Of a stretch of DNA of 64,000 bases, positions 1-11,659 are shown piece by piece; the first letter of the stretch is position 1, and every line of letters starts with the position of its first letter. This DNA is from Pyxicephalus adspersus. Its lineage: Eukaryota > Chordata > Amphibia > Anura > Pyxicephalidae. The notes beneath the pieces are model-generated. The model searched no databases. It had not been told where the DNA came from and was given only the letters and a program-made list of their open reading frames with translations. A program made the translations under genes and the position numbers. The stretch covers positions 153,346,150 to 153,410,149 of the forward strand of contig NC_092859.1 of assembly GCF_032062135.1 (NCBI RefSeq). Direction: 5' to 3'.

Positions 1-318
1 TTTTTGTCAGCTGTTTCTTTACTCCATCCATTGGCACAAAGAGTGTTCCTTTAATCACCAATTTCAATTTAGGAAAAAGAAAAAAGTCCCAAGGTGCCAA
101 ATCTGGTGAATATGGAGGATGTTCCAGCGTAGTAATGTGTTTGTCGGTCACAGAAAGTGCTGTGTGAGAAGGAGCATTGTCCTAATGAAGAATGAAACCA
201 TTTCCCACATTTCTGCCGTCTTTTCCTGACTCTTTCTCCCAGCTTTGTCTTCCTTATAATAATGTTGGGTCACTGTTGTGTCTTCTGGAACCCATTCTGC
301 CAAAATAACGTCTGCTTT
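1..318 (-). pseudogene. mariner-family transposase remnant (C-terminal part)
   Basis: Read on the minus strand, this stretch encodes the C-terminal catalytic part of a mariner-type transposase. Visible in order are WVPED (about 300-286), a QHYYKE-like block, DNAPSHT (181-161) with a catalytic Asp, and HPPYSPDLAPWDFF (about 121-80) with the last catalytic Asp at 88-86, followed by a FPKLK-like block. A TAG stop (184-182) sits directly before DNAPSH, where the family usually has a Gln or His codon, so the copy is dead. Only 30 residues separate the two acidic residues, against the usual 34 in mariner, which suggests an in-frame loss of four codons. The fragment runs off the window at position 1, and the N-terminal DNA-binding part is not recognisable upstream (towards higher coordinates). 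The assignment rests on family motifs, not on a search. Confidence 0.88.
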
Positions 319-1410
319 GCTCTGGTGTAAAATATTAGTAAAAAATATAAAATTGATGCATTACTCAACATTTTAACTTCTTATGATTTCAGCACATGAG
401 GGGAAACACAACGGCATTAAATGGTGACTGACAACAAACAGAGAGCAGAGAGTGCCGGCGTTTGTCCTTCATGTTTGGAGAAGTTTACACATCCATGGCA
501 AAAGATCAGAATCATCTCACTGCTTTCTATAAGAGATAATCTAATGTTATTTAATGGACAGACTAAATGTAAATATTTATATTATACATACATAATATGT
601 TACTAATAAACCTAACTCCATGCTACTTTTATTTGGACACTGGGAAAATCTTGATAACGCAGTATGACTAAGCGGACAAAGCGGCAATACGCCATAGATT
701 TATATTTGTTTACTAGCCGCCAGGTGCAATATCATGAAAATATGGTTGAAACCTCAACCCCCATCATTATCAGCTTGATTTTTATCTCTGAAAGCTTTAA
801 AAATTACATGCAGAACAAAATGAAGACACTCTATCAAAAAATTATTCAAAACAGTTTCCTTTTATTTGCTTTTAGTAAAATGGTATGTACAGCAATCGCG
901 GACATCTTTAAATATACCACTTGGTACAATTTCCATTCCAAAGGCTAAAATCAAGGCAATTCCATATAAAAACATACATTTATTTTGAATTCCATTACTC
1001 TACCCTACCAACCAAAGGGGTATAATTTATTTTAAATTATGTTAGAGTTTGAAAATACAAAATCTATCTGTTCCTCGCCAACATCAATACATTTGGAGTT
1101 TCAGCTCTTTACTCTATATTTAATGTGATGATAGTTGATGACGTCAGGAGAAATAGAGGTATGTATAGGTTTATATCTTTATCTCGTTATACGTTTTTGC
1201 AAAGTATTGGGGGAAGAACAGAAAAATGAACAGGGGTCTGCATGACTTAGGTAAGAATAAGTTAGGAAAGGTTTGGTTTCAGTGAGAATGGTGTGAATCT
1301 AATAGACATTGGTGGTTGAAGATGAGCAGGATGTAGCTGCAAGGTATGTTCCTGGGGAGACAGACTATTTGTTAGGCGATGCTTATCTGGCCATCCCATG
1401 CTATGTGTCA
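319..1410. other. intergenic, nothing recognised
   Basis: AT-rich sequence with only short chance reading frames. A perfect CRE-like octamer TGACGTCA lies at 1139-1146, but it is isolated and has no supporting context. Confidence 0.5.
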
Positions 1411-2080
1411 CACCCTGTTTGTTATGTCGAGAGGTTGAGTCACTTGGAGCAGCAAGGAGAACAAAAAGCAGCAGACCCGGCTTCCCTTTAGCCTTTCAGC
1501 AGTCTTACTTTATCAGCATCCCCAGCACATACTCTGAGGCTGTGCACAGGGTATTTTAGGCGCAGATTAGTTCCCCACCCAATCCTGTGCTGTCATTGGC
1601 TGCTAGGACTTTATAGCCTTTCTGCTCCGAGTCCCCAGAGCTTGTTGTAGCATTAAGCTGGGATGAGTTGCTGCTGGTGTGCGATTTTGTAAGATTTACT
1701 GTTGCTGACCTTGTCTGTTTCCAACTCTGTGAGTGTATGCTGTCTAGACTGACCTTTTGCCTGTGACCCCAGCTCTGATTTTGTCGTGCCCTTATGTACC
1801 TCACCTGGTAGACTGATTACCTGTGAATGTCCTGGCTTTGTATTGTGGACTTGTCTCTGCTAGAATCTTTTGTAGTGCATTATCTGTGGGCTCCTGGTCC
1901 TCTGTCAGTCCTTCAGTAGAGACCATCCCTTGCGCACATATGTCATGAGGGCAACTGTGTGCTGGGAGGGCACAATTAGCCTCCTGGCTTGCTATAGGTG
2001 AGGAGTGCAGTGTTAGATTAGGGGAGTGGGGTCTGGTCAGTAATGGTGCTGGAGGAGGGCCTTACACCATTAGTGGTTAA
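1411..2080 (+). repeat. unclassified dispersed repeat, copy 1
   Basis: This stretch aligns by eye, in the same orientation, with 43659-44340. Shared blocks include CACCCTGTTT at the left end, GACATTGGCTG/GTCATTGGCTG in the middle, CATTATCTGTGGGCTCCTGG (1878 onward), and CTTGCTATAGGTGA near the right end. The two copies are clearly diverged and neither has a convincing reading frame. No terminal repeats or target duplications were found, so the class is open; an old LTR-type or other retroelement fragment is possible. Confidence 0.65.
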
Positions 2081-3318
2081 TGGAAAAGATTCCTCAACAA
2101 AAGTCCCTTTGCAAGGAAAAGGACTCCCAACAATACAAATTGAATCAGTGGAAATGCATCCAAAACAACGACCCTTTTTATATTTAGTCAATGGAAAGAC
2201 TTTCATTGATGGTTATTGTAAATACCCTTGTTGATCAGTAAAACTTTCCTAATAAAAAGCTAAAGGTTGTCATGGCATGATTCATTTACCCCAAGTTAGT
2301 GGATATTTGCTCCTGGTACGGTGAAATGGTAAATATGGTGTTGGTGATATGGTAAGGGAAAGTGATTTGGTGGAGCAGTGTTGTCTATGAAGTTTTTTAA
2401 AACTACTGCTTTCCTACAAGGAAAGGAAGCCGCCTTTCAAATCCTTTGGGTGATTTCTGGTTTGAGCAGCTAAAAAATTCAGAAAAGCTAATTTTAGCAG
2501 CAATGCAATCAACATTTAGACTTATTTTGGTAATTATTGCAACCTTTCTTTCCAGAATGAAGACCTGATCATGAATATGACCACGGTGACATCTGCTAAA
2601 TCTGACTGATCTGATTTTTTGTGTGTAACAATTAGGATGAATTAAAAATAAGGTCTTAAAATTCAAGGAAATATAACCTGATGTCTTTATAGACATTTAA
2701 GCTTTATATTCACACAGCCAAATGCAATATATTGTAGTAACTGCTTTAATATAGTGGCATAAAATGAAATATGGAACTGAAATCACATCATAAATCTCCT
2801 TTATAAGGCACGGTATTAGTCTTCCAAATTTAGCTGTGAAGATAGAAATGGCAATGGCTTCACTAGGCAATATTTTCTGCTGATACCTAGATTGAGGCTC
2901 AAGAAGAGTCTTCAAATTGACATTTGTCTGCTGATCTGTGATGAGTGACACAGCTATATAGTTGCCAATATCAACAGGAGATTTTTATGCAATGATATAA
3001 AGAGATATAATGAGCAAAAGGTAGTACGGTGCAACTTATTGAAAGCTCCCATCTATTAGTGTAGCTACATTTTGCTCATAAGTAGCTGATCTAAGAGTGC
3101 TTGCTATGGATTATCATCATTATTGCTCTTTGGCGTAAAGCCCAACCAAACCTATAATAGAACAAGGAAAATTCTAGCAGCAATCAGGTTGATGATTGAA
3201 TACAAAAGGTCTATGTAAGTGGCAGACAGAATACTTTGTATGAGCTAAATAAGCTGCAAACAACGTTATCCAAACGTAAAAAAAATGGCTGGAGTTGGGC
3301 TTAAAAGTTTTGCCATGT
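2081..3318. other. intergenic, nothing recognised
   Basis: No protein motif, RNA gene or clear repeat was seen. The predicted reading frames are short and overlap one another on both strands. Confidence 0.5.
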
Positions 3319-3399
3319 TTAACCACCTGAGCGTTACACTGAGGTCTAGATTTCTGTACCAAAAGTGATCCACTGTTTTTCATGAAATTTTTTTTTTAA

Positions 3400-4280
3400 N
3401 NNNNNNNNNNNNNNNNNNNNNNNNNNNNNNNNNNNNNNNNNNNNNNNNNNNNNNNNNNNNNNNNNNNNNNNNNNNNNNNNNNNNNNNNNNNNNNNNNNNN
3501 NNNNNNNNNNNNNNNNNNNNNNNNNNNNNNNNNNNNNNNNNNNNNNNNNNNNNNNNNNNNNNNNNNNNNNNNNNNNNNNNNNNNNNNNNNNNNNNNNNNN
3601 NNNNNNNNNNNNNNNNNNNNNNNNNNNNNNNNNNNNNNNNNNNNNNNNNNNNNNNNNNNNNNNNNNNNNNNNNNNNNNNNNNNNNNNNNNNNNNNNNNNN
3701 NNNNNNNNNNNNNNNNNNNNNNNNNNNNNNNNNNNNNNNNNNNNNNNNNNNNNNNNNNNNNNNNNNNNNNNNNNNNNNNNNNNNNNNNNNNNNNNNNNNN
3801 NNNNNNNNNNNNNNNNNNNNNNNNNNNNNNNNNNNNNNNNNNNNNNNNNNNNNNNNNNNNNNNNNNNNNNNNNNNNNNNNNNNNNNNNNNNNNNNNNNNN
3901 NNNNNNNNNNNNNNNNNNNNNNNNNNNNNNNNNNNNNNNNNNNNNNNNNNNNNNNNNNNNNNNNNNNNNNNNNNNNNNNNNNNNNNNNNNNNNNNNNNNN
4001 NNNNNNNNNNNNNNNNNNNNNNNNNNNNNNNNNNNNNNNNNNNNNNNNNNNNNNNNNNNNNNNNNNNNNNNNNNNNNNNNNNNNNNNNNNNNNNNNNNNN
4101 NNNNNNNNNNNNNNNNNNNNNNNNNNNNNNNNNNNNNNNNNNNNNNNNNNNNNNNNNNNNNNNNNNNNNNNNNNNNNNNNNNNNNNNNNNNNNNNNNNNN
4201 NNNNNNNNNNNNNNNNNNNNNNNNNNNNNNNNNNNNNNNNNNNNNNNNNNNNNNNNNNNNNNNNNNNNNNNNNNNNNNNN
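3400..4280. other. assembly gap (N run)
   Basis: An unbroken run of 881 N lies inside the TTAA-flanked element. Reading frames spanning it are artefacts. Confidence 0.99.
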
Positions 4281-4312
4281 GAGGGAGATCGACGGACGAC
4301 GATGGACGGAGG

Positions 4313-4360
4313 ACGACGCTGGAATAGGAAAACGACGCTGGAATAGGAAAACGACGCTGG
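4313..4360 (+). repeat. 19-bp short tandem repeat at gap edge
   Basis: The unit ACGACGCTGGAATAGGAAA occurs exactly at 4313-4331 and 4332-4350, and a third copy starts at 4351 and breaks after ten bases. Preceding bases (4281-4312) are a related GGACGACG-rich stretch, so the array probably extends into the gap. Confidence 0.85.
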
Positions 4361-4471
4361 ATGTGCACAGCGGGACCATGGAGGTAAGGATGTGACAAAA
4401 ATACGGGCTTAACCATCCTAGCCATTTTATTTTGTCCGTACGAAGGTCGGGCTTAACGGCTAGGTGGTTAA

Positions 4472-5566
4472 GCAAGACTCAAATAATGGTAAACATGCTT
4501 TGGGTAATCCAGACATTGACCCATTTCTAAGACCCAGTCCTTAGTACTATAATGTAAAATTTGTCTACCTACATGTAGCGCTTACCCCAGCAGATGTGGC
4601 AAGTTGGAACCCCGGTCCCCGGTCCTTCCCAGTAAGGTGACAATAGAAATTCACAGAGGCTTGTAAATCTTTGCTTAGGGGGCTTTTTTGAAAATCCAAC
4701 ACATATATAGGAGAGGGGGTGATGACAACAGAAGGTCTTTAGATACCAGTCCACTTCCATGCAGTACATTACAATCCCAACACAATTGAAAATCTTTTAT
4801 ACCTCCAGGGGGAAGTCCTCATACCAGAGGGAACTCCATTTCAGAATTTGACACCTGCAAGATCCTGTCCCTAGGTTTACATTTTCAGGCCCTGGCCTAG
4901 CCAGAGTCTTCAGGGCTGCTCATCCAAAAATGTGCCATAGTCCACCAAAGTGATTCATCAGGGCAATGATTGGCTGGCATCTAACCCTGATTAGGTACCT
5001 CCCATGAAGAACCCGCCAACTTTCAATCAGAATGCAGAAACAAGTTCCAGAACTATCCAGAATATAAGTTGAACCCCTACATTTTCTGAATGTGATGGTG
5101 TTGCCCTACATACATTTTAGGAGATCAACAGTGATAGTATAGTAATCTAAAGGCTCCTGGGCAAGAACAATTGGACAGGAAGGTTCAAAATGTACAGCAC
5201 AATTTTTTCAATGTATGAACCTACTATCCTGTGACTGTATAAACATTCACATTTCATAAACCACTATAACAACCTTCATGCACTCTCCAAGGATGTGCTT
5301 TGCTTTTATTTCAAGGTTGTGAACTTTATTAATGTGAAGCAAAGCAAATCAGCAACATCCATTGAAACTGCCAAAGTGCTTTCAACGGTAGACTTTGGCA
5401 GAATGTTCGTTCAAACAACCTAACACAGTCTAGCCATACAAGAGCTTTAAAACAAGCAGACACTGACCTATCTAGCTGCTGGAATGAAGCAATTCAATCT
5501 CAAAGATCACAACAGAAACTTTAAAGCTGGGTTTCTGTGTTCTCCAGGAAAAAAATAGTGCTATGA
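4472..5566. other. intergenic, nothing recognised
   Basis: No coding or repeat motif could be assigned. The part at 4560-4800 has a composition and texture like an old interspersed repeat, but no second copy was found in the window. Confidence 0.45.
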
Positions 5567-6186
5567 NNNNNNNNNNNNNNNNNNNNNNNNNNNNNNNNNN
5601 NNNNNNNNNNNNNNNNNNNNNNNNNNNNNNNNNNNNNNNNNNNNNNNNNNNNNNNNNNNNNNNNNNNNNNNNNNNNNNNNNNNNNNNNNNNNNNNNNNNN
5701 NNNNNNNNNNNNNNNNNNNNNNNNNNNNNNNNNNNNNNNNNNNNNNNNNNNNNNNNNNNNNNNNNNNNNNNNNNNNNNNNNNNNNNNNNNNNNNNNNNNN
5801 NNNNNNNNNNNNNNNNNNNNNNNNNNNNNNNNNNNNNNNNNNNNNNNNNNNNNNNNNNNNNNNNNNNNNNNNNNNNNNNNNNNNNNNNNNNNNNNNNNNN
5901 NNNNNNNNNNNNNNNNNNNNNNNNNNNNNNNNNNNNNNNNNNNNNNNNNNNNNNNNNNNNNNNNNNNNNNNNNNNNNNNNNNNNNNNNNNNNNNNNNNNN
6001 NNNNNNNNNNNNNNNNNNNNNNNNNNNNNNNNNNNNNNNNNNNNNNNNNNNNNNNNNNNNNNNNNNNNNNNNNNNNNNNNNNNNNNNNNNNNNNNNNNNN
6101 NNNNNNNNNNNNNNNNNNNNNNNNNNNNNNNNNNNNNNNNNNNNNNNNNNNNNNNNNNNNNNNNNNNNNNNNNNNNNNNNNNNNNN
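5567..6186. other. assembly gap (N run)
   Basis: A run of 620 N. The open frame spanning it is an artefact. Confidence 0.99.
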
Positions 6187-6225
6187 TAGTTGTCTAAATT
6201 TAAGTTTGTCTTTTTTGGTTAATAT

Positions 6226-6469
6226 CAGTGATTCTCAACCAGCATTCCTCCACAGGTTGCAAAGGATTCCTTGAGTCAGTTTAACTGACACCATTGACCT
6301 TTTTGGCTATCTGTAAGGGGGACATTCTTCCCATTTGCCATGTAGGAAGAATGTTTTCTACTGATCACCACACTAATATACTGTGATCTGTGGACATAGA
6401 CTTTATAGAAAGGGTTCCCTGAAGTTATTTTGAGGGTTTCCCCATGTTAAAAAGGTTGAGAAAGGACAG
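6226..6469 (+). mobile_element. hAT-type MITE, family A
   Basis: It starts CAGTGATTCTCAACC and ends near GGTTGAGAAAGGACAG, an imperfect terminal inverted repeat. The interior shares blocks with the other family A copies in this window, such as a cacactaatatactgtg block and a ggctatctgtaaggg block. The full family pattern and its 8-bp target duplication are best seen at 15931-16209. Confidence 0.72.
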
Positions 6470-6699
6470 TTCATATTATATAATAATCATATTATGCCTG
6501 CAAAATATGATTTACTGTTTTTTTATGGGAGTGATGAAAATATTGCAGTTTTCTACTATTAGTTGTATCTGGGACAAGGAGAAAGCAGGGGGCTGGCTGC
6601 AGGAGCAAGGGAATAAAATTAACAAACTTGCTTTTACTTCCCCCCGTATCAGACCTAAACCAGCATTCAAAGCCTTGCCTAGTGGAGGGAACCCCTATA

Positions 6700-7143
6700 C
6701 AGGTAGTCCCCGAGTTAAGGACATCCGACATATGGACGATACAAGGGGGAGGCTTGATGGTGGGGAGGTTTCCAAGATTTGCAGAAGAAATCTTTTGCTA
6801 AACACAGCTGAGGTTGTGTGTGATCCTAGGGGGGTGAGCTCTTTCTGCAGCCTCTTGTAACTTTTAATGACCAAGACAAACTCTACAGTTTCTTTTTGCA
6901 TATCAAAGCACAGCTTGCTCCACAAGTTAATGAATGTCTAGGCTCCATTAAGTTTTTTCTTTGTTTGTGATTAACTCACTGTGAGGATTTTATACAGTAA
7001 CTGACACTATGCTGCCTAATAATATGTTGAGACAAACATCTGTCCTAATTGCATTTATTAAAATAATGTACCTGTTTCGACTTACATACAAATTCAACTT
7101 AAGAACAAATCTACAGTTCTGTATGTATCCCAGGGACTACCTG
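6700..7143. mobile_element. TA-flanked Tc1/mariner-type MITE (444 bp)
   Basis: The left terminus is CAGGTAGTCCCCGAG (6700) and the right terminus is the inverse, CAGGGACTACCTG (ending 7143). Each is flanked by TA (6698-6699 and 7144-7145), the target site of Tc1/mariner elements. A second inner block (from about 7071), including CTTAAGAACAAATC, is part of the longer right-end repeat. There is no transposase frame. Confidence 0.8.
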
Positions 7144-8411
7144 TACAATGGACAAACCTTTAATTCAAGTCTTGAATTATAATAATGTGCTTAAATATAT
7201 ACTTAAAATATATCTAGCTAATTTAGTATTTCTTAGTTTTTACATGGAAAAAAAAAGCACAAAAACCTCTAAAAAATGATTTCTTGCAAACTCCACCCCA
7301 CTGGGTTTTTTTCTGATCGCTTCCAATCTTAAGGACACCAGAGATGTCCCCATTGCCGGATTTCCTCTCGCTTATTGCTCATAATGCTCATAAGTGATAA
7401 TGATTAGCATAACAAATAAAATCGGTAAATTTGCCCACATTGGCAGTAACAAGAACTTGACAAACTAACCCTTTTCCTACAAAAATTTATTTACGTTTTC
7501 CTACACTTTAAACCTCTGTATTTAGTTGGTTTTGTCTACAATTCACTCATCATTAATAGCCCGTAATAGAAAATAGAAGCAGATTGACATGATTTTCCTT
7601 TAAGTTGGCAAACAATGACAAGTGCATGTGCTTTGGAACGCTCGCTCCCTCTAATGTGTAATTTTGTGAGTATTTTGTAAGTGTAGAAAACTTAGCTTTT
7701 GAAAAGTAGCCTTGCCAATCACAGCATGCATGTCTAGCATATAATTAAAAACTTATGTGCGAGGACTCCCTGAGTGGGATGCATTGGAGAAGCTTTAACA
7801 AAGGATAGCAATTAATTTATTCTGGATAACAGGCAGCGCTGGCACCGCATTGATTGGCATTTTAATATCTCATCATCTGCAGACTTGACAAGACCTCATT
7901 AGGAGCTGTTAGGAAAATTACAGGTCAGATCTGCTGAAATCTCATCAGTCAGCATGTCACAGTGAATGCTGTAGGCTCTCTTGCAGTTTGGCTGTATGTT
8001 TGTGTGTATGAAGATTCATAGTTCCTGATACATTTAAAACATTTGCACCTTTCTTACAAATTTGAGTATTACAAAACGAATCATGTTTAGCACTTAATTC
8101 TTTGTTCAGATCCAGTTCAGGTGTAACAATGGAAGTTGAGCCAACAGTTTATTTTGGTCTTTCACCTTGCTGGGTTCATGGTCAGGGCAGTTTCAGACTT
8201 GCGAATGACTTCAGTGCTTTACCACAGACTCAATCGTGCCCCCAAACACCCCAAAAACATATATAGCTGCATAGATATGGTTGAGAATTTATTTTTGCAC
8301 TTGTTTGTATGTGACTGTGGATGTGGTTGCAGTGGATTGCAATGTAAGTCCTGGAAGCAACAAGTGACTGCTAACAACACTTTCTTTTCCTCCTCTGCCT
8401 AAGGCCCCTAT
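7144..8411. other. intergenic; possible conserved non-coding block at about 7700-7990
   Basis: No gene or repeat was recognised. The part from about 7700 to 7990 is less repetitive and has closely spaced homeodomain-like cores (TAATTAAA, CATTAGG, TTTTAAT) and E-box or Sox-like words. This is a weak, subjective impression of an enhancer-like block, since short motifs of this kind are common by chance in AT-rich DNA. Confidence 0.25.
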
Positions 8412-9095
8412 TAATATTATTATTACACAGTATTTATATAGCGCCAACATATTAAGCAGCACTGTACAGAATCCTTAGTCATGCCACTAGCTGTCCCTCA
8501 AATGGGTTCAAAATCCATTGTCCCTATCATAGTTATAAAGTGACATTCAAAAATCCATCAACCTCTGGACCTAAGGAGTGCCGGATTTTCAAAAATTCTG
8601 GATTTTTGAAGGTTATGCTTACCTCCACACATAAGCCAGTCTTCTTATCACAGCACCTGTGGACATCTGGCACAGTTCCAGGGAGCAGGCAGCAGGGACG
8701 TCTCAATGTGTATTTACTGTAGCAAGCAAGACCTACCAGCTGTTTCTTTAGAACAGCGCCATCAAAACATAAGTGGCAAAGCAGTGTACTACAGTCCCTG
8801 TATTGAAAATGCAATCTGACATTCATGCCGGAAAACTAAAGGAACCGGATTTTTGATGGATGGATTTTCGATTGTCAACTCTATGTCATTACCACAGCCT
8901 AAGGTCAATTTTGGGGGGAAGCCAAAAACCTATCTGCATGTTTTTGCAATGTAGGAGGAAACCTGAGTACCCAAAGGGGAGAACCTGCAAACTCCATGCA
9001 GATAGTGGCCTGGCCGAGATTCAAATCCGGGACCCAGCGCTGCAAAAGGTCAAAGTGCTAACCACTGTGCCACCATGCTACCCCTATCAAAATTG
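8412..9095 (-). repeat. tRNA-derived SINE with L2-like tail, minus strand, split by a DNA element
   Basis: Read on the minus strand, the right part begins with a tRNA-like head: GGTGGCACAGTGG resembles an A box and GGATTTGAATCTC resembles a B box (about 9080-9020). A body follows with the AAAACATGCAGATAGG and AAAATTGACC blocks. The left part (8412-8537) is the tail, ending in TGGCGCTATATAAATACTG and an (AAT)n run. The two parts are separated by an inserted element at 8538-8881; removing it rejoins a normal SINE. RNA polymerase III promoter boxes are typical of such SINEs. The copy is old and not expected to be active. Confidence 0.8.
8538..8881. mobile_element. TA-flanked MITE nested in the SINE (about 344 bp)
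   Basis: The left end contains TGACATTCAAAAATCCATC and the right end, reverse-complemented, contains TGACAATCGAAAATCCATC, an imperfect terminal inverted repeat. TA lies on each side (8536-8537 and 8882-8883). The flanks join into continuous SINE sequence when the element is removed, which fixes its limits independently. Confidence 0.75.
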
Positions 9096-10158
9096 TGAAT
9101 TGTTAGTCCCTCCCTGCAGCCTCTCTACAACCACTGTGCCTTCAATGATAATGATTGGCAGCCACTTTGTCATGTGTGTCAAGCACGGACAGACACTAGG
9201 GGGCGCTGCTGCTTGTATGGAGGTGGTGCGAGCCCTGAGAAGGGCCAAGGCGCAGAGTCAAAGCAGTAACTAGGTCTTCTCCAAAGCCTCTGATGGTGAG
9301 GATGTTGCGCCGCAGGTTATGGCCAGGTTGCGGTCCTTGGGCACACCAAGGTGGCAAGGGAGGTCAGGTCACATGCCAGGGGTCAATAGCCAGGGATCCA
9401 GGAAACAGACAGTAATGACACAGGGGCCACTGTGAGCACAGGGAACACAGGAGACACTGTAACAGGAGGACGGGAGAAGCAGGGATATCCAAAGGCAGAC
9501 AGGAACACAGGAACAGCACAGGGAAGTTGGCTGGGAACCAACAGACTGGCCAGCGAAACACTGGATTAGGCAGCAGGTGTACAGGAACTAGTTCACAGAA
9601 CTAGGGAGCTAGGCACTAGTAACTTGATGCAGGTATACAGAATGGAGTCTGAGCAAGCTAAATAGCCAGGGCTGGTAAAGGGCCTACTTCCTGATTGGCC
9701 AGCAGCATGGATGGCGTTGATAAAGCCTGGGAACAGAGGCAAGCCTAGCATCAGAACTGCGCAGAAGAGAGATGCCTGTGTTTTAGTGAGGAACAGGTAA
9801 GTATGACAATGTGGTTGAGTGTTGCAGTGGTTGAAGTTTGTTTTTTCCTCCAGAGAAGAAAAAGCAACAGTGTGGCTAGACGCAATCACACTGCAGCCAT
9901 AAATGCTAGCAAATGTGTGCACAAAATGGTTCCCAACCACTGCTATTCAGTTGGGAGCATTTGGAAGGGTGGTTGAGCCTGCATTGTCCATAACCCCCAC
10001 CTCTTGTGGTAGGAAGTAATATTATACCAACATGAAAGGTGCCCCTTACAGGTCAGTAAACCAAATACTGCAGAAAGATGATATATAATAAAAAGAAATA
10101 ATTACAGAAATATCTCAAGTGCTTTTTTCAAACCTTCAGATAATGTGATGCTTTAGAT
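9096..10158. repeat. unclassified interspersed-repeat-like stretch
   Basis: The part at about 9175-9800 is purine-rich, with many imperfect CAGGGAACACAGGA-like words, and has the texture of an old LTR-type or other interspersed repeat. No second copy, terminal repeat or coding motif was found in the window, so this remains a low-confidence call. The remainder to 10158 is unremarkable. Confidence 0.3.
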
Positions 10159-10230
10159 CAGCAATTCACAACCATGGTTCCTCCAGAGGTTTCCGGGGGG
10201 TTTCTTGAGGTTTGGACAAATGCATCCCCA
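10159..10230 (+). mobile_element. family A hAT-type MITE, left-end fragment
   Basis: CAGCAATTCACAACCATGG is followed by TTCCTCCAGAGG and a TTCTTGAGG block, matching the start of the family A copies at 15931 and 6226. The rest of the element is missing. Confidence 0.65.
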
Positions 10231-11659
10231 TCTGGTATTTAACATCTAATCATCGTCTCTCTGCACACATCCTCTGACATGTTTCTCACCACTCAGGAGC
10301 AAAAGTATAGAGATAGCTCCAATGTTGCCAGATGTGGATGAAAAGCTCGTCCTAGCTCCAATTACTGGCACATAGGTAACAACACCCTGGTAAAGTCTTT
10401 CTAAACAGAACTTTAGCACCAAAAACATGGACATAGTGCCCACTGAAGATCCCCCTGTACTAAAGTGCATTACCCTATACAGGCCTAATTTTAGGCAATC
10501 GGAACGCTGTCCACTGTGCACCTCAACATTTGGCTCACGTCGGATGTTCTCTTTGCAAAACGAGTTGTTTGTGTTGACTTTAAACAATGCTGGCAAACCC
10601 AGAATGAATCAAATCGGGGCAGATTCCCCCATCTCTAGCACACAGTGCATCGACAGAAACTTGAATAAAGTAATATTTGGACAAATACCATTGTGATCCA
10701 CAAAACTTTTGTGCATTCCTTTCTGAGAGTTTAGTCTACGTTGAACTCTTTTTAATATATCATTGCTATATAAAGAAATATATAAAATGAATTAAAGTTT
10801 GTCTTAGACCATTTTGTAGATAAATTCAGATAACTCAAGCTGGCTGCTCTAGTAATTCTTCCCGACACATCGTATATCTTCTGACTTCTCCACCCACATA
10901 CTTTGGGCAGAAAACTGTATATTTGTTTAAAAGTTAAAAATTTGTTCTGTTTTTTCTTTACTGGCTATTTTTCATATCTTAAATGGTTCAAACCCTTGAA
11001 AATATAAAGAAGGTATTCAGTTCATGCTGGAAAATGTGTGATGTCTCAAATGGTCATAAAAGTGCCAGTATGTTATATTCTGATATTGACACAGTTATGT
11101 GTGCCTCAATTATGAAAGTCAGCTGACATGATCGCCAGTTCATGAATGGAATGGCAATCTTATTAATTGAAATGAACGTCATTGGCCACAATTGAGATTG
11201 GTGGGTACTTTTGAAAAAATGTGTATATGGCCACTATAAAAGCCATAGGCTTGGCCCTTCCAATATGAATGAATGGGGTTTCTGGTTGCTACTGTACAGT
11301 AAAAAAACCACTGATCACCAAGTTACAAAAAATATGATCACCATTTTTATAAAGGGGAACAAAAAAAGGGTACTAATAGTCTGGCTGCTACTTTTTTATT
11401 AAATGGCACCTTTGCATTAGACTTGGAGTCCAGGAAAATTCATCAGCTATTTTTCCAGGCATTTGCAGTCATTTTCTGAATGCAATTGACTGCGGCTGCA
11501 TTTTGGACATTTGTCTTTGGATGTCTGCTTCCCTGCTGTTATACCCCCAACCACCAGGAAATGTTTTTCCTTGGAGTCAGTTGGAACAATGGACGTCCTG
11601 GATGTCCTGGAATTCTCCTTCGTCCAGGAGCGGACAAAGCATGTGTGCCGCCATCCTCA
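10231..11659. other. intergenic, nothing recognised
   Basis: Only short chance reading frames on both strands. No repeat family could be assigned. Confidence 0.5.

Larger units (their letters stand above)
3319..4471. mobile_element. TTAA-flanked inverted-repeat DNA element (piggyBac/Kolobok-like), with an assembly gap inside
   Basis: The left end reads TTAACCACCTGAGCGTTA (from 3319). The right end, reverse-complemented, reads TTAACCACCTAGCCGTTA (from 4471). The element is thus bounded by TTAA on both sides and has imperfect terminal inverted repeats of about 25 bp. TTAA target duplications are typical of the piggyBac and Kolobok superfamilies. No transposase is visible, but 881 bases are unsequenced, so autonomy cannot be judged. 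Next to the gap is a short 19-bp tandem repeat, which may explain why assembly failed here. Confidence 0.7.

Noticed and set aside
1139..1146. Perfect CRE octamer as a functional promoter element
   Set aside because: It is isolated, more than 26 kb from the gene, and expected by chance about once in a window of this size.
3346..4475. Two 359-codon minus-strand frames
   Set aside because: They consist mostly of unsequenced N bases. The same applies to the frames across 5567-6186 and 21582-21961.
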